Positions 51,750-63,796 of a stretch of DNA of 64,000 bases are shown one piece after another. The position numbers were made by a program, and so were the translations under genes. A model generated the notes under the pieces. The model made no database searches. It worked only from the letters and a program-made list of their open reading frames with translations, and was not told where the DNA came from. The first letter of the stretch is position 1. Every line of letters starts with the position of its first letter. Source of the DNA: Bacilli bacterium (GTDB lineage Bacteria; Bacillota_I; Bacilli_A; RFN20; CAG-826); assembly GCA_017447165.1 (NCBI GenBank), contig JAFSOD010000004.1, positions 1 to 64,000 on the forward strand. The letters are read 5' to 3'.

Positions 51750-54700
51750 TTAAGCGTTACGAGAATTGATCTTCTCTTTAATTTCATTAATTGCACGATC
51801 ATAGTCTTCGACATATTTGTCTTTAACTTCATGCATTGTAGCTTCAACAGAGAAGTCTTTTAATAATTCTTCGCTAGCTTCTTCACTCATTAATCCACGT
51901 CCGGCTGGGATTAAGTGTCCAGTAATGACATTTTCTTTTAAGCCGTGTAAGTGGTCAACTTTACCTTTAATAGCAGCATCAGTTAACACTCTTGTGGTTT
52001 CTTGGAAGGAAGCAGCGGATAAGAAGCTATCAGTTTCTAAGGCTGCTTTAGTAATTCCTAAGATAAGTGGGGAGAAGACCGCTGGACGTTTACCGTTAAT
52101 AATGGCCTCGTTATTTTTGGCGGTGAAGGTATTAATAGAAACACGGGTACCCGCGATCATATCTGTATCTCCAGCGTCGATAACGTAGACTTTTCTTAAC
52201 ATTTGTCTGACGATAACTTCGATGTGCTTATCAGAAATACCGATATCTTGTAAGGAATAGACTTTTTGCACTTCTTTAATGATGTATTTTTCCACCGCAG
52301 TGACATCAGATACTTCGAGTAATTTCTTAGGATCGATAGCACCTTCGGTGATCTTACCACCATTAATAACTTTGTCGCCTTTCTTGACACGTAATTTCGC
52401 ACCAAAGGCTGTGGTATAAGTCTTTTCTTCAAGTTCATTACGAACGGTGACTAAGTAGCAACCATTCTTTTCTTCAATCTTAGTGATTGTACCTGGAATC
52501 TCAGAAATAAGAGCTTCTCCTTTTGGGTTACGAGCTTCAAATAATTCTTGTACTCTTGGTAAACCACTAGTGATATCGCTACCAGCAACACCGCCGGTGT
52601 GGAAGGTTCTCATGGTTAACTGTGTACCTGGCTCACCAATAGATTGAGCAGCCATAATACCAACAGCTTCACCAACTTGAACTTCTCTACCAGTAGCAAG
52701 GTTACGTCCGTAACAGTGGATACAAACACCGTCTTTAGTTTCACAACCGAATAAGGATCTGATTTCCACTTCTTCAATGCCGGCATCGACAATCGCTTTC
52801 GCGGATTCTTCGTTAATCATGGTGTTACCTTTAACGATCACTTCACCAGTTTTTGGATTAACAACATCATTTAATGCGTATCTGCCAACTAAACGGTCAT
52901 AAAGTTTAACAATAATCGCGTTTCTAGAAGTATCTCTAATTTCTTTGACTTTGAAACCGTGGTCAGTGCCACAATCAACTTCTCTAACGATAACATCTTG
53001 AGAGACGTCAACAAGTCTTCTAGTTAAATAACCTGAGTCAGCGGTCTTAAGCGCGGTATCAGCACCACCCTTACGAGCACCGTGAGTCGCAATAAAGAAT
53101 TCAGAAACGGTCATACCTTCACGGAAACATCGTTTAACTGGAAGTTCGATAGTGCCACCAGAGGTGTTACCCATAAGACCTCTCATACCGGCTAACTGTG
53201 TAATATTAGAAATATTACCACGAGCACCAGAGTCAGACATCATGAAGATGGTGTTTCTTTGATCTTTATTGAATTGTTCGGTTAACTTAGTTCTAACTTC
53301 GACAAGAACTTTGTTCCAAACGTCACAAACGCTCTTATGTCTTTCTTCTTCAGTTAACATACCAAGTTCGAACATTTCTTGGATTTCTGCGACTTTCTTA
53401 TCGCCAGCTTCTAAGATTTCTTCTTTACCTTCAACAATATGGATATCGTCAATGGAAATGGTAAATCCAGCAACTGTCGCGTATTGGAATCCTTGGTCTT
53501 TCATCTTGTCCAAGACAGATGAAGTCTTTGGATTACCTTTACGGTCATATCTTTGGAAGATTTCGTTAATAATCTTACCTAAGTCTTTCTTTTTAATTGG
53601 GGCTCTTACTGGGCTATTAGCGATAATGGATTTAATATCACTACCACGTGGGACAAAGTATTCTTCTAAGTCTCTAGCCATATTATCAGCAGTAACCGCA
53701 TTTAAGTATGGGAAATCACTTGGGAAGATTTGGTTAAAGATAACTTTACCAACAGAGGTGATTAAATAGGAATTGTTCATCTCTTCGGTAAATCCTTTTT
53801 TCATTAAAGCTTTACCTAAGATTGCGATTCTATTATGTAAGTGAATTTGTTTGGTTTGATAAGCGAGGATGACATCATCAACACTTCTAAACACTTTGCC
53901 TTCACTAGCAGCGTATAATTCGTATCTTTCAGCTTCTTCAGGATCGATTTCCTTAAGGATTTTGGCTTTCTTTAAGAAATCTTCTTTAGTGGCTTCTAAA
54001 GTTAAATAGTAGTTTCCTAAGACCATGTCTTGAGATGGAGTAACGATAGGTTTTCCATCTTTAGGTCCTAGGATGTTATTACTAGCAAGCATTAAATGTA
54101 ATGCTTCTTCTTGTGCTGCTTTACTTAGTGGGACGTGGACCGCCATTTGGTCACCATCGAAGTCAGCGTTAAAGCCAGTACAGACGAGTGGGTGTAATCG
54201 AATCGCTCTTCCATCCACTAAACGTGGTTGGAAAGCTTGAATACCAAGTCTATGTAAAGTAGGAGCACGGTTAAGAAGCACTGGGTGCTTACCGATAATC
54301 TCTTCAACGATATCTAAAACGGCTGGATCATAACGGTCAATAATCTTGTCCGCAGTCTTATGCGCGTTCGCAATACCTCTTTTTAATAATTCACAAGCAA
54401 TAAATGGTCTTAATAATTGGACTGCCATTTCGCGTGGAAGACCACATTCATACATCTTTAAGAATGGACCAACCGCGATAACACTACGTCCAGAATAGTC
54501 GACACGTTTACCAAGTAAATTTTGTCTGAATCGACCTTGTTTACCTTTTAAGCCTGAGGATAGAGACTTAAGTGGTCTACCTCCAGGACCGGTAACTGGC
54601 TTATTTCTTCTACCGTTATCAATTAAGGCGTCAACAGCTTCTTGAAGCATACGTTTTTCGTTCATTAATAAGACAGCAGGAGAATTCATATCGATTAATT

Positions 54701-55655
54701 TCTTTAAACGGTTATTTCTAGAAATCACTCTACGATATAAATCATTTAAGTCAGAGGTGGCAAATCTTCCACCATCAAGTTGTAACATTGGTCTTAAATC
54801 TGGTGGAATAACTGGAATGACATCAAGGACCATCCATTCTGGCTTATTGTCAGAATGACGGAAAGCTTCAATGACTTCGAGTCTCTTTGTTAACTTCGCT
54901 CTATTGGAGGAAGTAGAATTTTTAATTCTACGGGAGATTTCTTCTCCTTCAGCGTCTAAATCGATTTCAGAGAGTAAACGTTTAATCGCACCAGCACCTT
55001 CAGAGAATTCAGCACCTGTAAATTTACGAATGAAGTTGTAGCAGGTTTGGAAGTCAAAGACTTCGTTATGATTTTCAAGTCTAGCAATGAGTTCTTCACT
55101 TCTAGCATAGTCATCACTACCTGGCATTAAGCCCCATTCTTCTCCTCTTTCTTGGATTTCTTTAATCACAGGAATGAAAATTTCACGACCGTTCTTTTCA
55201 TTAATAAATTCACGGTAAGTGAGCATTGTGCTCTTACCTGGATTTAAACAGATGTGAGCCGCGTAATAAGCGACTTCTTCTAAGTGTTTAGGAGAAACAT
55301 CTAAAAGTAATCCAATACGGCTAGGAATGCCTTTTAAATACCAAATGTGGGTACATGGGCTAGCAAGTTCAATGTGGCCCATTCTGTCTCTTCTTACTTC
55401 TTTAGAAATAACTTCAACACCACATTTTTCACAAACGACACCGGCGTATCTAATTTTCTTATATTTACCACAGTGACATTCGTAGTCTTTCGCAGGTCCA
55501 AAAATCTTTTCACAATATAAACCTTGCATTTCTGGTTTTTGGCTGCGGTAGTTGATGGTCTCTGGTTTTAAGACTTCACCATGAGACCAGCTTCTAATAG
55601 TGTCAGGAGAAGCTAAACCAACTTTAATCGCGGATAATTTCTTTACGTCAAACAT
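51750..55655 (-). CDS. rpoC: RNA polymerase beta' subunit
   Basis: A 1301-residue catalytic subunit with the N-terminal zinc ribbon ([20 protein letters not shown]), the active-site [12 protein letters not shown], bridge/trigger-helix region ([25 protein letters not shown]) and the second zinc site ([17 protein letters not shown]). It is about 100 residues longer than the B. subtilis protein. 18 bp after rpoB; start 55655 with AAAGGAG. Confidence 0.98.
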   Translation of the reverse strand: MFDVKKLSAIKVGLASPDTIRSWSHGEVLKPETINYRSQKPEMQGLYCEKIFGPAKDYECHCGKYKKIRYAGVVCEKCGVEVISKEVRRDRMGHIELASPCTHIWYLKGIPSRIGLLLDVSPKHLEEVAYYAAHICLNPGKSTMLTYREFINEKNGREIFIPVIKEIQERGEEWGLMPGSDDYARSEELIARLENHNEVFDFQTCYNFIRKFTGAEFSEGAGAIKRLLSEIDLDAEGEEISRRIKNSTSSNRAKLTKRLEVIEAFRHSDNKPEWMVLDVIPVIPPDLRPMLQLDGGRFATSDLNDLYRRVISRNNRLKKLIDMNSPAVLLMNEKRMLQEAVDALIDNGRRNKPVTGPGGRPLKSLSSGLKGKQGRFRQNLLGKRVDYSGRSVIAVGPFLKMYECGLPREMAVQLLRPFIACELLKRGIANAHKTADKIIDRYDPAVLDIVEEIIGKHPVLLNRAPTLHRLGIQAFQPRLVDGRAIRLHPLVCTGFNADFDGDQMAVHVPLSKAAQEEALHLMLASNNILGPKDGKPIVTPSQDMVLGNYYLTLEATKEDFLKKAKILKEIDPEEAERYELYAASEGKVFRSVDDVILAYQTKQIHLHNRIAILGKALMKKGFTEEMNNSYLITSVGKVIFNQIFPSDFPYLNAVTADNMARDLEEYFVPRGSDIKSIIANSPVRAPIKKKDLGKIINEIFQRYDRKGNPKTSSVLDKMKDQGFQYATVAGFTISIDDIHIVEGKEEILEAGDKKVAEIQEMFELGMLTEEERHKSVCDVWNKVLVEVRTKLTEQFNKDQRNTIFMMSDSGARGNISNITQLAGMRGLMGNTSGGTIELPVKRCFREGMTVSEFFIATHGARKGGADTALKTADSGYLTRRLVDVSQDVIVREVDCGTDHGFKVKEIRDTSRNAIIVKLYDRLVGRYALNDVVNPKTGEVIVKGNTMINEESAKAIVDAGIEEVEIRSLFGCETKDGVCIHCYGRNLATGREVQVGEAVGIMAAQSIGEPGTQLTMRTFHTGGVAGSDITSGLPRVQELFEARNPKGEALISEIPGTITKIEEKNGCYLVTVRNELEEKTYTTAFGAKLRVKKGDKVINGGKITEGAIDPKKLLEVSDVTAVEKYIIKEVQKVYSLQDIGISDKHIEVIVRQMLRKVYVIDAGDTDMIAGTRVSINTFTAKNNEAIINGKRPAVFSPLILGITKAALETDSFLSAASFQETTRVLTDAAIKGKVDHLHGLKENVITGHLIPAGRGLMSEEASEELLKDFSVEATMHEVKDKYVEDYDRAINEIKEKINSRNA

Positions 55656-55673
55656 TGTAAGTTTCTCCTTTCA

Positions 55674-58600
55674 TTAATCTTCACTACTACTGGTGGACAT
55701 TGATGTCATAGAGACATCTTCATCAATACCAGTTTGTACATTAGCCTCTTCACCGACTAAGTTTCTTAAAGAAGTGTTAATCTTTCTTTCTTCTTTGTCA
55801 GCTTCTTTAGCTAAGGCGTCCATATCGATGCTACGACCTTCATTATCAAGAAGTTCGACGTTCATCGCTAAGGATTCTAATTCTTTCACTAAGACCTTGA
55901 AGGCTTCTGGGATACCAGCTTTTGGAAGTGGTTGATCCTTAATAATCGCTTCATAAGTCTTTCTTCTACCGACACGGTCATCAGACTTGACGGTGATAAT
56001 TTCTTGTAAGACGTGGGCGGCGCCATAAGCTTCAAGAGCCCAGACTTCCATTTCACCAAATCTTTGACCACCGTTTTGGGCTTTACCACCAAGTGGTTGT
56101 TGTGTCACTAAGCTATATGGACCAGTGGCACGAGCGTGTAACTTATCATCGACCATGTGGACGAGTTTAATCATATACATGACACCGACAGTGATTCTTT
56201 CATCGAATTTCTCACCGGTACGGCCATCATATAAGACAGTTTTTCCATCTTTTGCCATACCTGCTTTATCCATCATCTCGAAGATTTCTTCGTTAGTGAT
56301 GCCGTCAAAAACAGGGGTAGCAATCTTATAGCCAAGTTTCTTAAGAGCCATACCAAGATGGACTTCTAAGATTTGACCAATATTCATACGGCTTGGAACG
56401 CCTAATGGGTTAAGCATAATGTCAACAGGTGTGCCGTCTGGGAGGAATGGCATATCGCATTCTGGTAAGATACGGGAAATAACACCCTTATTACCATGAC
56501 GTCCAGACATCTTATCACCTTCAGAGATTTTTCTCTTTTGGACGATATAGACAGTGACAACTTCGTTGACTCCTGGTGGGAGTTCATTATCTTTAGCCTT
56601 TTCTTCTCTTTTACGAATCTTGACATCTAAGACAATACCCGCACCACCATGAGGAACTCTAAGAGATGCGTCTTTGCCTTCGTTAGTCTTCTCACCGAAG
56701 ATAGCCATTAATAATTTATCTTCTGGGGTTGGTTCAGTTTGTCCTCTTGGAGTCACTTTACCAACTAAGATGTCGCCTTCTTTAACTTCGGTACCAACAA
56801 CGACAATACCTCTACTATCTAAGTGGGCTTTGGCGTCTAATCCAACATTAGGGACATCCGCGGTGATTTCTTCATCACCTAGTTTTGGAATGGAACGACA
56901 TTCACAATCATATTTTTCAATATGGATGGAAGTATAGACATCGTCTTTGACGAGTCTTTCAGACATAATAACCGCGTCTTCATAGTTATAACCGTTCCAA
57001 GTCATGAAGGCGATGGTGACGTTTTGACCTAAAGCGAGGTCACCGTTTTGCATAGCAGGTCCATCAGCGATAATTTGTCCTTTACGAACTTTATCACCAA
57101 CTTTGACGATGCTCACTTGGTTAATACAAGTACCTTGGTTACTACGTTCAAATTTTTGTAAGTGATAGGTCACTGGTTCAGAAGCACCTTTTGGTAACAC
57201 TTCGATGGTTTTGCTATCGGTGTAAGTGACAACACCTTCACTAGCGCTAACCACGGCTAAACCAGAGTCTCTAGCCACTTGATGCTCTAATCCAGTACCA
57301 ACTAGAGGAGCATGTGGTCTAAGAAGTGGTAAGGCTTGACGTTGCATGTTAGAACCCATAAGAGCACGCATAGTATCATCGTTTTCTAAGAACGGAATAC
57401 TACCAGCGGCAATTGAAACGACTTGTTTTGGGCTAACATCAACGAAGTCCACTTCTTCTTTTCTTGCTAAGATGTTTTCACCCTTATATCTAGCAACAAC
57501 GACATCATCTAAGATTTCGCCGGTTTCAGATAAATGGATGTTAGCTTCAGCAATTTTATAGTCCCATTCTTCATCAGCGGATAAGTAAACACTATCTTCA
57601 GCTTTAGATAAGACTCTATGAGTCTTGTGATCCACTGGACGATATGGGGTTTCAATAAATCCATAATTATTAACTTTCGCGTATGTCGCTAAGTTATTAA
57701 TAAGACCAATGTTTTGACCTTCAGGAGTTTCAATAGGACAGATTCTGCCGTAGTGCGATACGTGAACGTCACGAACTTCAGTACTAGCTCTATCTCTAGT
57801 TAAACCTCCAGGACCTAATGCAGATAATCTTCTTTTATTAGTTAATTCTGCTAGTGGGTTGGTTTGATCCATGAATTGAGAGAGTTGGCTAGATGCAAAG
57901 AATTCTCTAATTGATGCCACTAATGGTCTAGGATTAATTAAAGCTTTTGGCTTCACGTTTCCTAAATCAGAAATAGACATCTTTTGTTGAACAGTTTTAA
58001 GCATTTTGGCTAATCCAACACGGAATTGGTTTTGGATTAATTCACCAACACATCTAATTCTTCTATTTCCTAAGTGGTCGATATCATCACAGCTACCAAA
58101 ACCATCTTGGACATTTAAGAAGTAAGAGAAAATTGCAACGATATCGCAGATATTAACGTGTGTGCATGTGTTATTTAAATCTGTACCAATGACGATCGAA
58201 ACTTTTTCTTTCTTGTCGTTGTTATAGACTTTAACAATGTTCACTTTGCCGTTATTATCGAGTTTATCGTTAATTTTTAAGACTCTTAAATGCGCACCTT
58301 GTTCGAAGAAATCTTCATTACGTAAAGCTTCAACATCTTCTACAGAAAGTTGATGACCTTTCTTAAATCTAATTTCTCCATCACTAGAAACCAAGTCTTC
58401 GGCTAAGATACGGTTTGGTAAACGGTTATAGATACCAAGTTTTTTAATAAATTTATATCTACCAGCGCGGCCTAAGTCGTAACGTTTCTCATCAAAGAAT
58501 CTTTGGACTAAGAAGTTCACAGTACCTTCTTCAGTGATTGGCTCACCTGGTTTCATCTTTCTAAAGATATCCACTAACGCGGCTTTAGAAGACTTAATCT

Positions 58601-59282
58601 TGTTTTCTTCTTCTTTTTCTAAAGTATTTCTTAAAGCTTGAGATCCACCAAAGAGTTTTAAGATATCATCACTACTTTCAAAACCTAAGGCTCTTAATAA
58701 AGTAGTCGCATGAATCTTTCTTTGTCTATCGATTCTCACTGAAAGCATATCTTTCGCGTCAGATTCGAATTGTAACCAAGTACCTCTACCAGGAATTAAG
58801 TCCGCTTCGTATAAGAACTTACCGGCTTTAAATTCTTTAGATAAATAGGCACCAGGAGATCTCACTAATTGAGAAACAATCACTCTTTCAGCACCATTAA
58901 CAATGAATGTTCCACTATTGGTCATAAGTGGTAAATCACCCATAAAGACTTCAGATTCTTGAATTTCTCCGGTTTCTTTATGGATTAATCTCACCATGAT
59001 GTACATAGGGACGTTATAAGTTAAGTCTCTTTCTTTACATTCAAGGTAAGTGTGTTTTGCTTCACCTAATCGAATAGATAAATATTCAATAGTTAATGTG
59101 CCAGTATAGTTTTCAATTGGAAATGATTCTCTAAAAACTTCGTCTAATCCCTTTTCTAAGAATTCAGCGTAACTCTTAGTTTGAATTTCCACTAAATTTG
59201 GAAGTGGGAGATCACCAGAAATTTTGGAGTAATCATATCTTCCGTTATTAATTTGTTTTAGTTCAGTAATATTTCTGGACAT
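55674..59282 (-). CDS. rpoB: RNA polymerase beta subunit
   Basis: A 1202-residue subunit with the rifampicin-pocket region ([20 protein letters not shown] ... [10 protein letters not shown]), [26 protein letters not shown], and [18 protein letters not shown] at the C-terminus. The rifampicin cluster reads wild-type (Gln, Asp, Asn and Arg kept; HKRRLS appears as NKRRLS). First of rpoBC. Confidence 0.98.
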   Translation of the reverse strand: MSRNITELKQINNGRYDYSKISGDLPLPNLVEIQTKSYAEFLEKGLDEVFRESFPIENYTGTLTIEYLSIRLGEAKHTYLECKERDLTYNVPMYIMVRLIHKETGEIQESEVFMGDLPLMTNSGTFIVNGAERVIVSQLVRSPGAYLSKEFKAGKFLYEADLIPGRGTWLQFESDAKDMLSVRIDRQRKIHATTLLRALGFESSDDILKLFGGSQALRNTLEKEEENKIKSSKAALVDIFRKMKPGEPITEEGTVNFLVQRFFDEKRYDLGRAGRYKFIKKLGIYNRLPNRILAEDLVSSDGEIRFKKGHQLSVEDVEALRNEDFFEQGAHLRVLKINDKLDNNGKVNIVKVYNNDKKEKVSIVIGTDLNNTCTHVNICDIVAIFSYFLNVQDGFGSCDDIDHLGNRRIRCVGELIQNQFRVGLAKMLKTVQQKMSISDLGNVKPKALINPRPLVASIREFFASSQLSQFMDQTNPLAELTNKRRLSALGPGGLTRDRASTEVRDVHVSHYGRICPIETPEGQNIGLINNLATYAKVNNYGFIETPYRPVDHKTHRVLSKAEDSVYLSADEEWDYKIAEANIHLSETGEILDDVVVARYKGENILARKEEVDFVDVSPKQVVSIAAGSIPFLENDDTMRALMGSNMQRQALPLLRPHAPLVGTGLEHQVARDSGLAVVSASEGVVTYTDSKTIEVLPKGASEPVTYHLQKFERSNQGTCINQVSIVKVGDKVRKGQIIADGPAMQNGDLALGQNVTIAFMTWNGYNYEDAVIMSERLVKDDVYTSIHIEKYDCECRSIPKLGDEEITADVPNVGLDAKAHLDSRGIVVVGTEVKEGDILVGKVTPRGQTEPTPEDKLLMAIFGEKTNEGKDASLRVPHGGAGIVLDVKIRKREEKAKDNELPPGVNEVVTVYIVQKRKISEGDKMSGRHGNKGVISRILPECDMPFLPDGTPVDIMLNPLGVPSRMNIGQILEVHLGMALKKLGYKIATPVFDGITNEEIFEMMDKAGMAKDGKTVLYDGRTGEKFDERITVGVMYMIKLVHMVDDKLHARATGPYSLVTQQPLGGKAQNGGQRFGEMEVWALEAYGAAHVLQEIITVKSDDRVGRRKTYEAIIKDQPLPKAGIPEAFKVLVKELESLAMNVELLDNEGRSIDMDALAKEADKEERKINTSLRNLVGEEANVQTGIDEDVSMTSMSTSSSED

Positions 59283-59316
59283 TATAATGGCTCCTTTTCA
59301 ATAAAATCTTTTTCGT

Positions 59317-59913
59317 TCACTTTGTGGCTTTGATTATCCAATAGCCTTTTTCTTTATGAAGCACAGAAACGTTTTCAAATACCGTTTCAATGTATTTGAG
59401 AGCGCTCTCCGCTCCTTGCTTTCGTCTAATCACCACATAGAGCGAACCGCCATCAATTAAGTAGTGCTTACTCTCCTTATACATTTGGTAGGTAACGATT
59501 TTACCTGCCCTAATTGGAGGGTTCACAACAATTGAATCATATGGTCCTTCAATCTTTTCATAGATGTCACTTTGAAGGAAGGTGACTCGAGATTTTAAAT
59601 TCAGTCGTTCACCGCTCTTTGACGCTAGAGCGAGTGCGCGCGAATTAATATCGGCAAGATCGACTCTTGCCTGTTTTGAATTTAAAGCGATAGTTAATCC
59701 AATCGGTCCATAACCACACCCTAAATCCAAGATCCTCCCGTCTAGATGAAGAGGCAGTAATACCTTAAGAAAGATATACGACCCCTCATCGATTCGAGAT
59801 TTGGAAAATACTCCATTATCGGTATAATAGGCATATTCTTGACCATACAAAGAGAATTTAATCTCTTTGATATTTGACTCCGAAGTTGGAATCTCGTCAA
59901 AATAATGGCCCAT
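59317..59913 (-). CDS. ybxB: RsmC/YbxB-type class I methyltransferase
   Basis: A 198-residue SAM-dependent methyltransferase (motif I ILDLGCGYGPIG, about residues 61-72; catalytic NPPIRAG, typical of N2-guanine methylation). Its place between rplL and rpoB is that of B. subtilis ybxB, of the RsmC group that modifies 16S rRNA. The N-terminal RsmC half is absent, as usual in Firmicutes. Ends in TGA. Confidence 0.92.
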   Translation of the reverse strand: MGHYFDEIPTSESNIKEIKFSLYGQEYAYYTDNGVFSKSRIDEGSYIFLKVLLPLHLDGRILDLGCGYGPIGLTIALNSKQARVDLADINSRALALASKSGERLNLKSRVTFLQSDIYEKIEGPYDSIVVNPPIRAGKIVTYQMYKESKHYLIDGGSLYVVIRRKQGAESALKYIETVFENVSVLHKEKGYWIIKATK

Positions 59914-59945
59914 TAATACCTCTAGAGTTATTTAGTAAAGTCAAA

Positions 59946-60323
59946 TTATTTAACTTCGACTTCAGCGCCAGCGGCTTCGAGAGCTTTCTTGTGCTCTTCA
60001 GCTTCAACTGGGGAGATGTGTTCTTTGACGGCAACAGGAGCTGCGTCAACTAACTTTTTGGCATCCATTAAGCCTAAGCCAGTGATAGCTTGGACAGCCT
60101 TGATGACTGGGACTTTAGATGCACCAGCGGATTTTAAGAATAAGCTGACTTCGGTTGGTCCTTTAGCAGCTTCTTCTTCAGCAGGGGCAGCAGCAGCAAC
60201 GGCCACAGGGGCAGCAGCAGTGACACCAAATTCTTCTTCAACAGCTTTGACTAATTCGTTTAATTCGAGAACAGTCATTTCTTTTAAGCTGGCGATAATT
60301 TCTTCTTTTGTTAATTTAGCCAT
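59946..60323 (-). CDS. rplL: 50S ribosomal protein L7/L12
   Basis: A 125-residue stalk protein: N-terminal dimerisation domain, Ala-rich hinge ([20 protein letters not shown]) and C-terminal factor-binding domain ([20 protein letters not shown]). 24 bp after rplJ, under the same L10 leader. Confidence 0.98.
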   Translation of the reverse strand: MAKLTKEEIIASLKEMTVLELNELVKAVEEEFGVTAAAPVAVAAAAPAEEEAAKGPTEVSLFLKSAGASKVPVIKAVQAITGLGLMDAKKLVDAAPVAVKEHISPVEAEEHKKALEAAGAEVEVK

Positions 60324-60347
60324 TTTTCTTTTCCTCCTAAATTGGCA

Positions 60348-60836
60348 TTATTTTGCATCCGCAACAGCCTTAACAGTACAGGCAAATTGACGGACTGGTG
60401 CTTGTAAGCACGATAATAACATGGCAAGTAGACCTTCTTTTCCAGGTAATTTGGCGATTTCTTTGACACCAGCTGCATCAGCAAACTTTCCTTCAAAGAC
60501 GCCACCCTTGATATTAAGAGAGTCACCATATCTTTTTGCGTATTTAGCAAGCACTTTGGCAGCACTATTAACTTCTTTAGAGAAGAAGATAGCGTTAGGA
60601 CCACTTAAAACTTGCTTTAAGTCAGCGTAACCGAGTTCATCAGACGCACGTTCGACAAGAGAATTCTTGTAAACATTCATTGATGCACCTTCAGCACGTA
60701 AGGCTCTTCTTAACTCTTGGATTTGTTCAACGGTTAAGCCGCGATACTCAGCAACCACAAGAGCAGAACTATCCTTAGCTTTAGAAACGATTTCGCTAAC
60801 TGTTTCTTGTTTCGCTAATAAGACATCCTTATTCAT
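60348..60836 (-). CDS. rplJ: 50S ribosomal protein L10
   Basis: A 162-residue stalk-base protein (SALVVAEYRGLTVEQIQELR, YKNSLVERA, GPNAIFFSKE). Binds L7/L12 dimers and, through the leader RNA upstream, represses its own operon. Start 60836 with AGGAGG. Confidence 0.97.
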   Translation of the reverse strand: MNKDVLLAKQETVSEIVSKAKDSSALVVAEYRGLTVEQIQELRRALRAEGASMNVYKNSLVERASDELGYADLKQVLSGPNAIFFSKEVNSAAKVLAKYAKRYGDSLNIKGGVFEGKFADAAGVKEIAKLPGKEGLLAMLLSCLQAPVRQFACTVKAVADAK

Positions 60837-60867
60837 GTTTTGACCTCCTTTTCAATTTGTTTTTTGT

Positions 60868-60966
60868 TTTGAGGCTCCAATATACAGTGAGAATAAATGC
60901 TTTATTTCTTCTTCACCTCGGTAACATTATTAAGACTCCACGTCCGTTACTGTCTTGGGTATATTA
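60868..60966 (-). ncRNA. Ribosomal protein L10 leader
   Basis: Between rplA and rplJ the minus-strand RNA has ACCCAAGACAGUAACGGACGUGGAGUC, GUUACCGAGGUGAAG and AUAUUGGAGCCUC, the conserved blocks of the L10 leader by which the L10-(L12)4 complex represses rplJL. The GUAACGG/GUUACCG pairing is visible. Confidence 0.8.
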
Positions 60967-60980
60967 GAATCTAGTTTTGA

Positions 60981-61673
60981 TTAACGACCATCAAATGTGA
61001 AGTGGATAGCTGGGCCCATGGTCGTATGGATGACCGCATTTTTCACATAGGTACCTTTGACTGAAGATGGTCTAGCCTTTAATACTGCGTCAACTAAGGC
61101 TTGTAAGTTTTCTTCAATCTTTTTGTTTTCAAAGCTGACTCTAGCAATAGACACATGCATATTTGCTTCTTTGTCAACACGGTATTCCACTTTACCGGCT
61201 TTGATTTCTTTAATTGCTCTTGCGATATCTGGATTGACGGTACCAGTCTTTGGATTTGGCATTAAGCCTTTAGGACCTAATACACGAGCAACTCTACCGA
61301 TAACAGGCATCATATTTGGAGTGGCAACGATGACATCGTAATCAAACCAGCCACCGCTGATTTTATCAATCATCTCTGCTCCACCAACGAAGTCTGCACC
61401 AGCAGCTTTAGCTTCTTCAACTTTGTCAGTAATAGCTAAGACTTTCTTGGTCTTGCCGTTTCCGTGTGGAAGGATGAGAGTTCCTCTGACTTGTTGATCA
61501 GCTTGTTTTGGATCGACATTGAGTTTGAATGAGACATCGACTGTCGCATCGAATTTGACAGTAGAAGTTTCCTTGACGAGTTTCACTGCTTCTTCAACAG
61601 TGTATAACTTACTGGAATCCACTTTTGCTAAAGCGGCAACGTATTTCTTACCCTTTTTCATTGTGTTCTCCAT
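60981..61673 (-). CDS. rplA: 50S ribosomal protein L1
   Basis: A 230-residue rRNA-binding protein and translational repressor of the rplKA operon ([50 protein letters not shown]). The ATG at 61673 overlaps the TAG-side end of rplK by one base; the internal MKKGKKY at residue 5 is an alternative start. Confidence 0.97.
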   Translation of the reverse strand: MENTMKKGKKYVAALAKVDSSKLYTVEEAVKLVKETSTVKFDATVDVSFKLNVDPKQADQQVRGTLILPHGNGKTKKVLAITDKVEEAKAAGADFVGGAEMIDKISGGWFDYDVIVATPNMMPVIGRVARVLGPKGLMPNPKTGTVNPDIARAIKEIKAGKVEYRVDKEANMHVSIARVSFENKKIEENLQALVDAVLKARPSSVKGTYVKNAVIHTTMGPAIHFTFDGR

Positions 61674-62086
61674 TAGTCGTCAACGACGATTCCCATATTA
61701 CGAGCACTACCTTCGATGATTTTCATAGCCGCTTCAATGTCATTAGCGTTTAAATCAGGTAATTTGTACTCGGCAATTTCTCTGAGTTTTGCTCTAGAGA
61801 TGTGACCCACAACAGTTTTGCAACCAGTAGCGGATCCTTTTTGAATTCCAGCAGCCTTTAATAATAATGGGGCAACTGGAGAGGTTTTGATGACAAAGTC
61901 ACAGGACTTGTCTTCATAAGCTGTGATGATCACTGGAACGATTTCTCCACGTCTATCAGCAGTCTTGGCGTTAAAGTCTGTACAGAATTTCGCCATGTTA
62001 ATGCCGGCAGAAGCGAGTTTTGGTCCTGGTTTGGCATCGCCACCAGGGAGTTCCATTTTCAACACTTTTGCGATTTTTTTACTCAC
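61673..62086 (-). CDS. rplK: 50S ribosomal protein L11 (GTG start)
   Basis: A 137-residue GTPase-centre protein ([39 protein letters not shown]; ending [10 protein letters not shown]). GTG at 62086 ([10 protein letters not shown]) is chosen: it matches the family N-terminus and has GGAGG 7 nt upstream, while a longer frame up to 62170 runs through the structured leader. nusG and secE, which often precede it, are not here; a potassium transporter gene lies divergently instead. Confidence 0.95.
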   Translation of the reverse strand: MSKKIAKVLKMELPGGDAKPGPKLASAGINMAKFCTDFNAKTADRRGEIVPVIITAYEDKSCDFVIKTSPVAPLLLKAAGIQKGSATGCKTVVGHISRAKLREIAEYKLPDLNANDIEAAMKIIEGSARNMGIVVDD

Positions 62087-62233
62087 GTGACTTTCCTCCT
62101 TTTTTAGATTGTCCGTGCCGTGGTATGAGTGAATCACCACTCTTCCACAGGCTTTGCGTGTGCGATACACTCTCTCATACGTGTGAAGGCAACATGCTTG
62201 TACATACTATCAAAATTACGTATACGAACGCAA
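62087..62233 (-). promoter_or_regulatory. Promoter and structured leader of rplKA
   Basis: On the minus strand TTGCGT (complement of 62228-62233), 18 nt, TAGTAT (complement of 62204-62209). The leader, about 110 nt, has a GAGTG-GTGATT-CACTC hairpin inside a longer GTGGTATGAG pairing, and a GTGTATCGCACAC element. In other bacteria L1 binds the leader of this operon; that it binds here is inference. Confidence 0.45.
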
Positions 62234-62300
62234 GGACTTTTTTTAATTATTTTTTCAAAAGATATGAAACGAGCAGGACAAAATCGATCAACTAGAAAAT

Positions 62301-62334
62301 ATATTTTACCAGTAAAATATTTTTATGTTATAAT
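62301..62334 (+). promoter_or_regulatory. ktrB/trkH promoter overlapped by a perfect palindrome
   Basis: TTTACC (62305-62310), 18 nt, TATAAT (62329-62334). The 20-bp palindrome ATATTTTAC-CA-GTAAAATAT (62301-62320) covers the -35 box, so a repressor bound there would block transcription. The regulator is not identified. Confidence 0.55.
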
Positions 62335-62398
62335 TTCGACATAAATAAGAGCAAATTTGCTTTTATTTTTGCTAAGAGTATAATACAAGCAGATTAAT

Positions 62399-63784
62399 AT
62401 GAAGAGTGAAAGAAAGTCTAAAGCCAAACAAGTATCTCCATATTTATTAGTCATTCTCTCATTCGTGGGAGTCATTTTCTTTGGCTCTTTTTTACTTACC
62501 TTACCTTTTGCCCATCAAGACGGTAACTGGGGCAACTACATGGATGCCTTATTCCATGCCACTAGTGCTACCTGTGTGACGGGCTTATCTACTTATACTA
62601 ACGGCATCGGTAACGAGCTCACATTATTTGGGCAAATTGTCATGCTAGTGATGATTCAAATCGGTGGCCTTGGATTTATTACAATTCTTACGTTCTTTGT
62701 ATCTCTGATACAAAAGAAGATTCAATTTAAAGATCGATATATGCTCGCTCAAGCGGTTAACTCCACCTCTATTGCCGATGTCACTAAATTCGTTAGAAGA
62801 GTGATTATTATTGTCTTCACTGCTGAAACAATTGGCTTTGGTTTAGGATTACCTGTTTTCTTAAATGTCCCAGGATACTCTACTGGTAAGGCGATTTGGG
62901 CATCTATTTTTACTTCTGTATCAGCGTTCAATAATGCGGGATTTGATATCTTTGGTGCAGCCAGTTTAATTAGAGGGGCTGGCACTATTATCGATACACT
63001 TCCTAACTGGGCATATTATTATATGCAGGCGTATATTATGATTCTTATTATAATGGGTGGATTATCATTCCTCACCATTATTGAACTTACATTTGCTAGA
63101 AAGAAAGTGAAACAATTATCTTCCTTTGCAAGAATAACCTTATTAATGAGTTTTTCATTAATTGTTTTAGGATTTGGAATATTGATGTTAACTGATGGAA
63201 TTAGCGGTAACATTTCTCCTTTAGAAGCGCTGTTCCAAAGCGTTACTACTAGAACTGCAGGATTCTCAACATTTGATCAAGCCACCTTATCTCCTGGAGG
63301 CAAGACAATGAGCTGTATTTTAATGTTTATTGGAGGTTCCCCAATTAGTACTGCTGGTGGTATTAAAACCACCACCATCTTCATTTTAATCCTTTGCTTT
63401 GTAAGATTCTTACAAGGAAGAAAAATCTCTGCGTTTAAACGAGAATTTACTAATTCTTCTATTATTAAAACTATGACTTTAGTGTTCTTATCCGTTGTGG
63501 TTTTATTAATCGGGTATGTATGTATTGCGTCTTTTGAAAAAGGAAATCAATACGCGACTACAGACGCGGTATTATATGAAACATTCTCCGCATTTGGTAC
63601 AGTTGGTTTAACAGAAAACTTCACCACTACTGGACTTGCAATCGGAAGTAAAATTACACTTTGTTTATTAATGTTCTTTGGTAGATTAGGTCCAATCACT
63701 TTGTTCCAAATCTTCCAAACAAATCTTGATAATGAGAAAAACACCCACTATCGGGAAGTTCCAACAGATGTTATTATAGGTTAG
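62399..63784 (+). CDS. ktrB: Potassium uptake channel subunit KtrB/TrkH
   Basis: A 461-residue inner-membrane K+ translocating subunit with four M1-P-M2 repeats. The selectivity-loop glycines are visible as TSATCVTGLSTYT, FNNAGFDIF, TTRTAGFST and FGTVGLTEN. The basic N-terminus and length match KtrB. It works with the KtrA ring encoded directly downstream; the KtrA ribosome-binding site AGGAGG overlaps the ktrB TAG stop, so they are coupled. Confidence 0.95.
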   Translation: MKSERKSKAKQVSPYLLVILSFVGVIFFGSFLLTLPFAHQDGNWGNYMDALFHATSATCVTGLSTYTNGIGNELTLFGQIVMLVMIQIGGLGFITILTFFVSLIQKKIQFKDRYMLAQAVNSTSIADVTKFVRRVIIIVFTAETIGFGLGLPVFLNVPGYSTGKAIWASIFTSVSAFNNAGFDIFGAASLIRGAGTIIDTLPNWAYYYMQAYIMILIIMGGLSFLTIIELTFARKKVKQLSSFARITLLMSFSLIVLGFGILMLTDGISGNISPLEALFQSVTTRTAGFSTFDQATLSPGGKTMSCILMFIGGSPISTAGGIKTTTIFILILCFVRFLQGRKISAFKREFTNSSIIKTMTLVFLSVVVLLIGYVCIASFEKGNQYATTDAVLYETFSAFGTVGLTENFTTTGLAIGSKITLCLLMFFGRLGPITLFQIFQTNLDNEKNTHYREVPTDVIIG

Positions 63785-63796
63785 GAGGAAAACTCT

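Noticed and set aside
53269-53769. Long open frames opposite rpoC, fusA (46786-47172) and the P-type ATPase (20704-21294).
   Set aside because: They are antisense to highly conserved genes, have no ribosome-binding sites and give Ser/Thr/Ile-rich nonsense; they follow from codon bias of the real genes.
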